The notes beneath the pieces are model-generated. The model had not been told where the DNA came from. It saw only the letters and a list, made by a program, of their open reading frames with translations, and did not search any database. A stretch of 64,000 nt of DNA. Source: Ceratothoa steindachneri (Eukaryota > Arthropoda > Malacostraca > Isopoda > Cymothoidae). Positions 62,331-64,000 of this stretch are shown in pieces. Position 1 is the first letter of the stretch. Every line of letters starts with the position of its first letter. The translations under genes and the position numbers were made by a program. The stretch spans positions 70,218,920 to 70,282,919 of the forward strand of contig OZ018323.1 of assembly GCA_963969495.1 (NCBI GenBank), given 5' to 3'.

Positions 62331-62620
62331 TAGAGATATTTAGATATTTCTTGGACTCGCCAAAGTCCACGGTAACACAAGTCTGGCAGTACAGAAAGCT
62401 TTGTATTGTGGTAGCACTTACCTTTCAGATTGATGTCAACCGTCCAACGTCCCTTCACAGGAGATATGAGTGATGAAGAGGTAATAGATACGCTCCCTGT
62501 CGCTGGGACTACCTTCAAGTTGTGATTCTTGGCATAGCTGTGTGAGATGAAAGATTCAGAGCTCCCTGTGCTGATAAGAGGGGTGCATTGAGGAGGAGAA
62601 AAAGGCCCAAAGGATGCTAT
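62331..62620 (-). pseudogene. Gypsy-C protease
   Basis: Minus strand, within the frame 62731-62330. ASFGPFSPPQCTPLISTGSS then ESFISHSYAKNHNLKVVP: the DTG/DSG active-site triplet reads STG, so the catalytic Asp is lost. The upstream join to gag is cut by a LINE insertion. Confidence 0.7.
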
Positions 62621-63210
62621 GTTATATAAAGCACCAGTTTGGATATCGGAACAAGGAGATTGTACTGTGTTTGTACAACTCACTTGTCCGACCGCACCTG
62701 GAGTATGCCGTACAATTTTGGAGTCGTTCATTTCGTAAGGACATCGCGAGATTGGAACGCGTACAAGCTAGGGCAACCAAGCTGATTCCCTCTATCCGAC
62801 ATAAAAGTTACGAGGATAGACTAAGGGAATTAAATCTGTTCTCGCTGGAAACCCGTAGACTGCGTGGTCAGCTCATCGAAGTTTTCAAAATACTTCGAGG
62901 GTTCGACAATGTTGACTACCGGGATATTTTCACACTGAGTGAGATCAGAACGCGCAATCACGGCTTCAAACTTGAACTGAAGCGTTACAACCGCAATCTG
63001 TGTAGAAATTTTTTCACCTACAGTATCTGCGGTAAGTGGAACGCACTTCCAGTGGAAGTTGTCAACAGTGAATCTGTTGACCAGTTCAAGTCAAGACTAG
63101 AAAAAGTCTTGAAAAGTGGCCGTTTAGAGACGCAAAACAATTGAGCAGCCATGTGCCCGCTCGATTGCTAGTCCAAATGTACCCTCTTTGAATGGACCGT
63201 AAGGTCTCCT
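62610..63210 (+). mobile_element. CR1-like LINE 3' end, intact C-terminal frame
   Basis: The plus-strand ORF to 63144 reads NKEIVLCLYNSLVRPHLEYA, DIARLERVQARATKLIPSIR, GQLIEVFKILRGFDNVDYRD and FFTYSICGKWNALPVEVVNS, without stops. This is the post-RT C-terminus of a CR1-like LINE, 5'-truncated, of a subfamily distinct from those at 9 kb and 55 kb. It lies between the zinc knuckle of gag and the protease of Gypsy-C, so it is younger. Confidence 0.85.
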
Positions 63211-63890
63211 AGGGTACTTTCTTTCCTTGTAACTCCTTGTAATTACAAACGAAAACATACACGGTAGCTCGCTGTATTAGTTCTGGGGAAGAGACAGAGA
63301 TGACAACCAGAGTAGAAGAGTGTTTGGATGCGGAAGTAGAAAATGAAGTAGACCGGCACACATTAACAAAATGTCCCTGCTTATTACACCTATGACAAAC
63401 AACGTTTCTTGCATGACACTGTCCACGATTGTGACGCAACCACCGCAGAAATAGCATCTGGACTTTGAATTGGCAGCAGCACAGGTCCTATCAGCAGAAT
63501 AAGCAGTTTCAGATGTTGCAGCAGCACAGGTCCTATCAGCAGAATAAGCAGCTTCAGATGTTGCAGCAGCACAGGTCCCATCATTGGTGCGAGCAGATAC
63601 AGTAAAACGAGAATAAGACGCTGAGGTCTTTTAAGCAACATCGAGTGACCTGGCTTGATCAACAGCCGTACTTAGGTCCAAAGTTTTGTTTCCAAGCAAT
63701 CTTTGCCTGATTGTATGAGAAAGCAAGCCATTGATGAAAGAATCCTGTTATGTAGTTACCCCGATTCCTCGAATCAATGACAGCCTTGAAGTTACAATTC
63801 TTGCTGAGCAGCTGAAGCTCTTGTAGGTACTCATCTATTGACTCCCCTTCATGCTCAGGAATTTATCCATTTTCAAATCAGACACAGTTT
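63209..63890 (-). pseudogene. Gypsy-C Gag with zinc knuckle
   Basis: Minus strand. Near 63870-63620 the Gag words ESIDEYLQELQLLSKNCNFK, FINGLLSHTIRQRLLGNKTL and DLSTAVDQARSLDVA are readable across frame breaks. Then a 15-residue repeat region, then a CCHC knuckle CHRCNKQGHFVNVC (63400-63360). A preceding knuckle is damaged by a frameshift. Confidence 0.7.
63473..63600. repeat. 45-bp minisatellite in Gypsy-C gag
   Basis: Nearly three units of 45 bp (GCAGCAGCACAGGTCC...TTCAGATGTT). 45 is a multiple of three, so the repeat keeps the gag frame (SADRTCAAATSE on the minus strand). Confidence 0.85.
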
Positions 63891-63905
63891 GTTAGTTGAA
63901 TAAAT

Positions 63906-64000
63906 TGTTGTGGGGATGAAGAAGTCTTGATACATTTCTCTAAGTTTTATTCAACTAACAAAACATCAACACAGTCTGTAAATAAAACGTAAAGAATATA
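63906..64000 (-). repeat. Gypsy-C 5' LTR, truncated by the window end
   Basis: First 95 bp (plus-strand sense) of the LTR also seen at 57028, a few percent diverged from it. Confidence 0.75.

Larger units (their letters stand above)
57028..64000 (-). mobile_element. Gypsy-type LTR retrotransposon, decayed and interrupted (Gypsy-C)
   Basis: Minus strand. A ~201-bp LTR at 57028-57228 recurs at 63906 and runs off the window. Between them, in minus-strand order, are gag (63880-63209), protease (62620-62330), RT (62200-61500), RNase H (61290-61060), integrase zinc finger (60950-60785), integrase core and C-terminal tail (58190-57470). Frameshifts and stops are common. It is invaded by a plus-strand Gypsy fragment within integrase and by a plus-strand LINE 3' end between gag and protease. 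Confidence 0.85.

Overview
The window is eukaryotic genomic DNA, AT-rich and with intron-bearing genes. It is most likely from an arthropod, probably a crustacean: the CR1-like LINEs end in a TTCTTATG-type tail that I associate with decapod genomes, which is an inference. I saw no bacterial operons, rRNA, tRNA or CRISPR array. One host gene is clear: the minus-strand gene for 26S proteasome subunit Rpn7/PSMD6. Its first five coding exons lie at 25541-25397, 23162-22957, 21128-20983, 20267-20112 and 5788-5616. All junctions are GT-AG and in phase, and the last ~110 codons fall outside the left edge. Nearly everything else is transposable elements, many nested.

Left part (1-25.5 kb, inside or downstream of PSMD6): a dispersed repeat at 1-1345 with an inverted relative at 21583-22770; a hAT transposon with perfect 8-bp target duplication (2383-4815); LINE 3' ends (6675-8880 minus, 9065-10015 plus); a hAT transposase fragment (10850-11770); a short hAT derivative (12600-13500); and an internally deleted Gypsy element, here Gypsy-B (13647-19691), with ~1.54-kb LTRs that carry a seven-unit tandem array.

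Middle part (26-40 kb): a decayed LINE; a broken two-exon gene-family copy with a Tc1/mariner derivative in its intron; a minus-strand L2/Rex-like LINE cut by a pogo-like MITE; and a second minus-strand LINE cut by a 4.2-kb hAT element whose duplicated promoter looks like heat-shock elements plus TATA boxes.

40.2-49.2 kb holds the most remarkable feature, an 8.95-kb Gypsy-type element (Gypsy-A). Its 865-bp LTRs look identical, it has a lysine-tRNA-type primer site, and its gag carries five zinc knuckles. A textbook -1 frameshift signal joins gag to a 1587-codon pol. Pol has a second aspartic protease and an OTU-like domain between RNase H and integrase, and a further in-frame ORF follows its UGA stop.

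Right part (49-64 kb): a CR1-like LINE split by Gypsy-A and by a solo LTR of the Gypsy-B family; LINE ORF1 fragments (zinc ribbon, coiled coil, esterase-like); a small inverted-repeat element with an exon-like ORF; another CR1-like LINE (54424-56012 minus); and a decayed minus-strand Gypsy (Gypsy-C, 57028 to the window end) invaded by a plus-strand Gypsy fragment (58190-60780) and a LINE 3' end (62610-63210).
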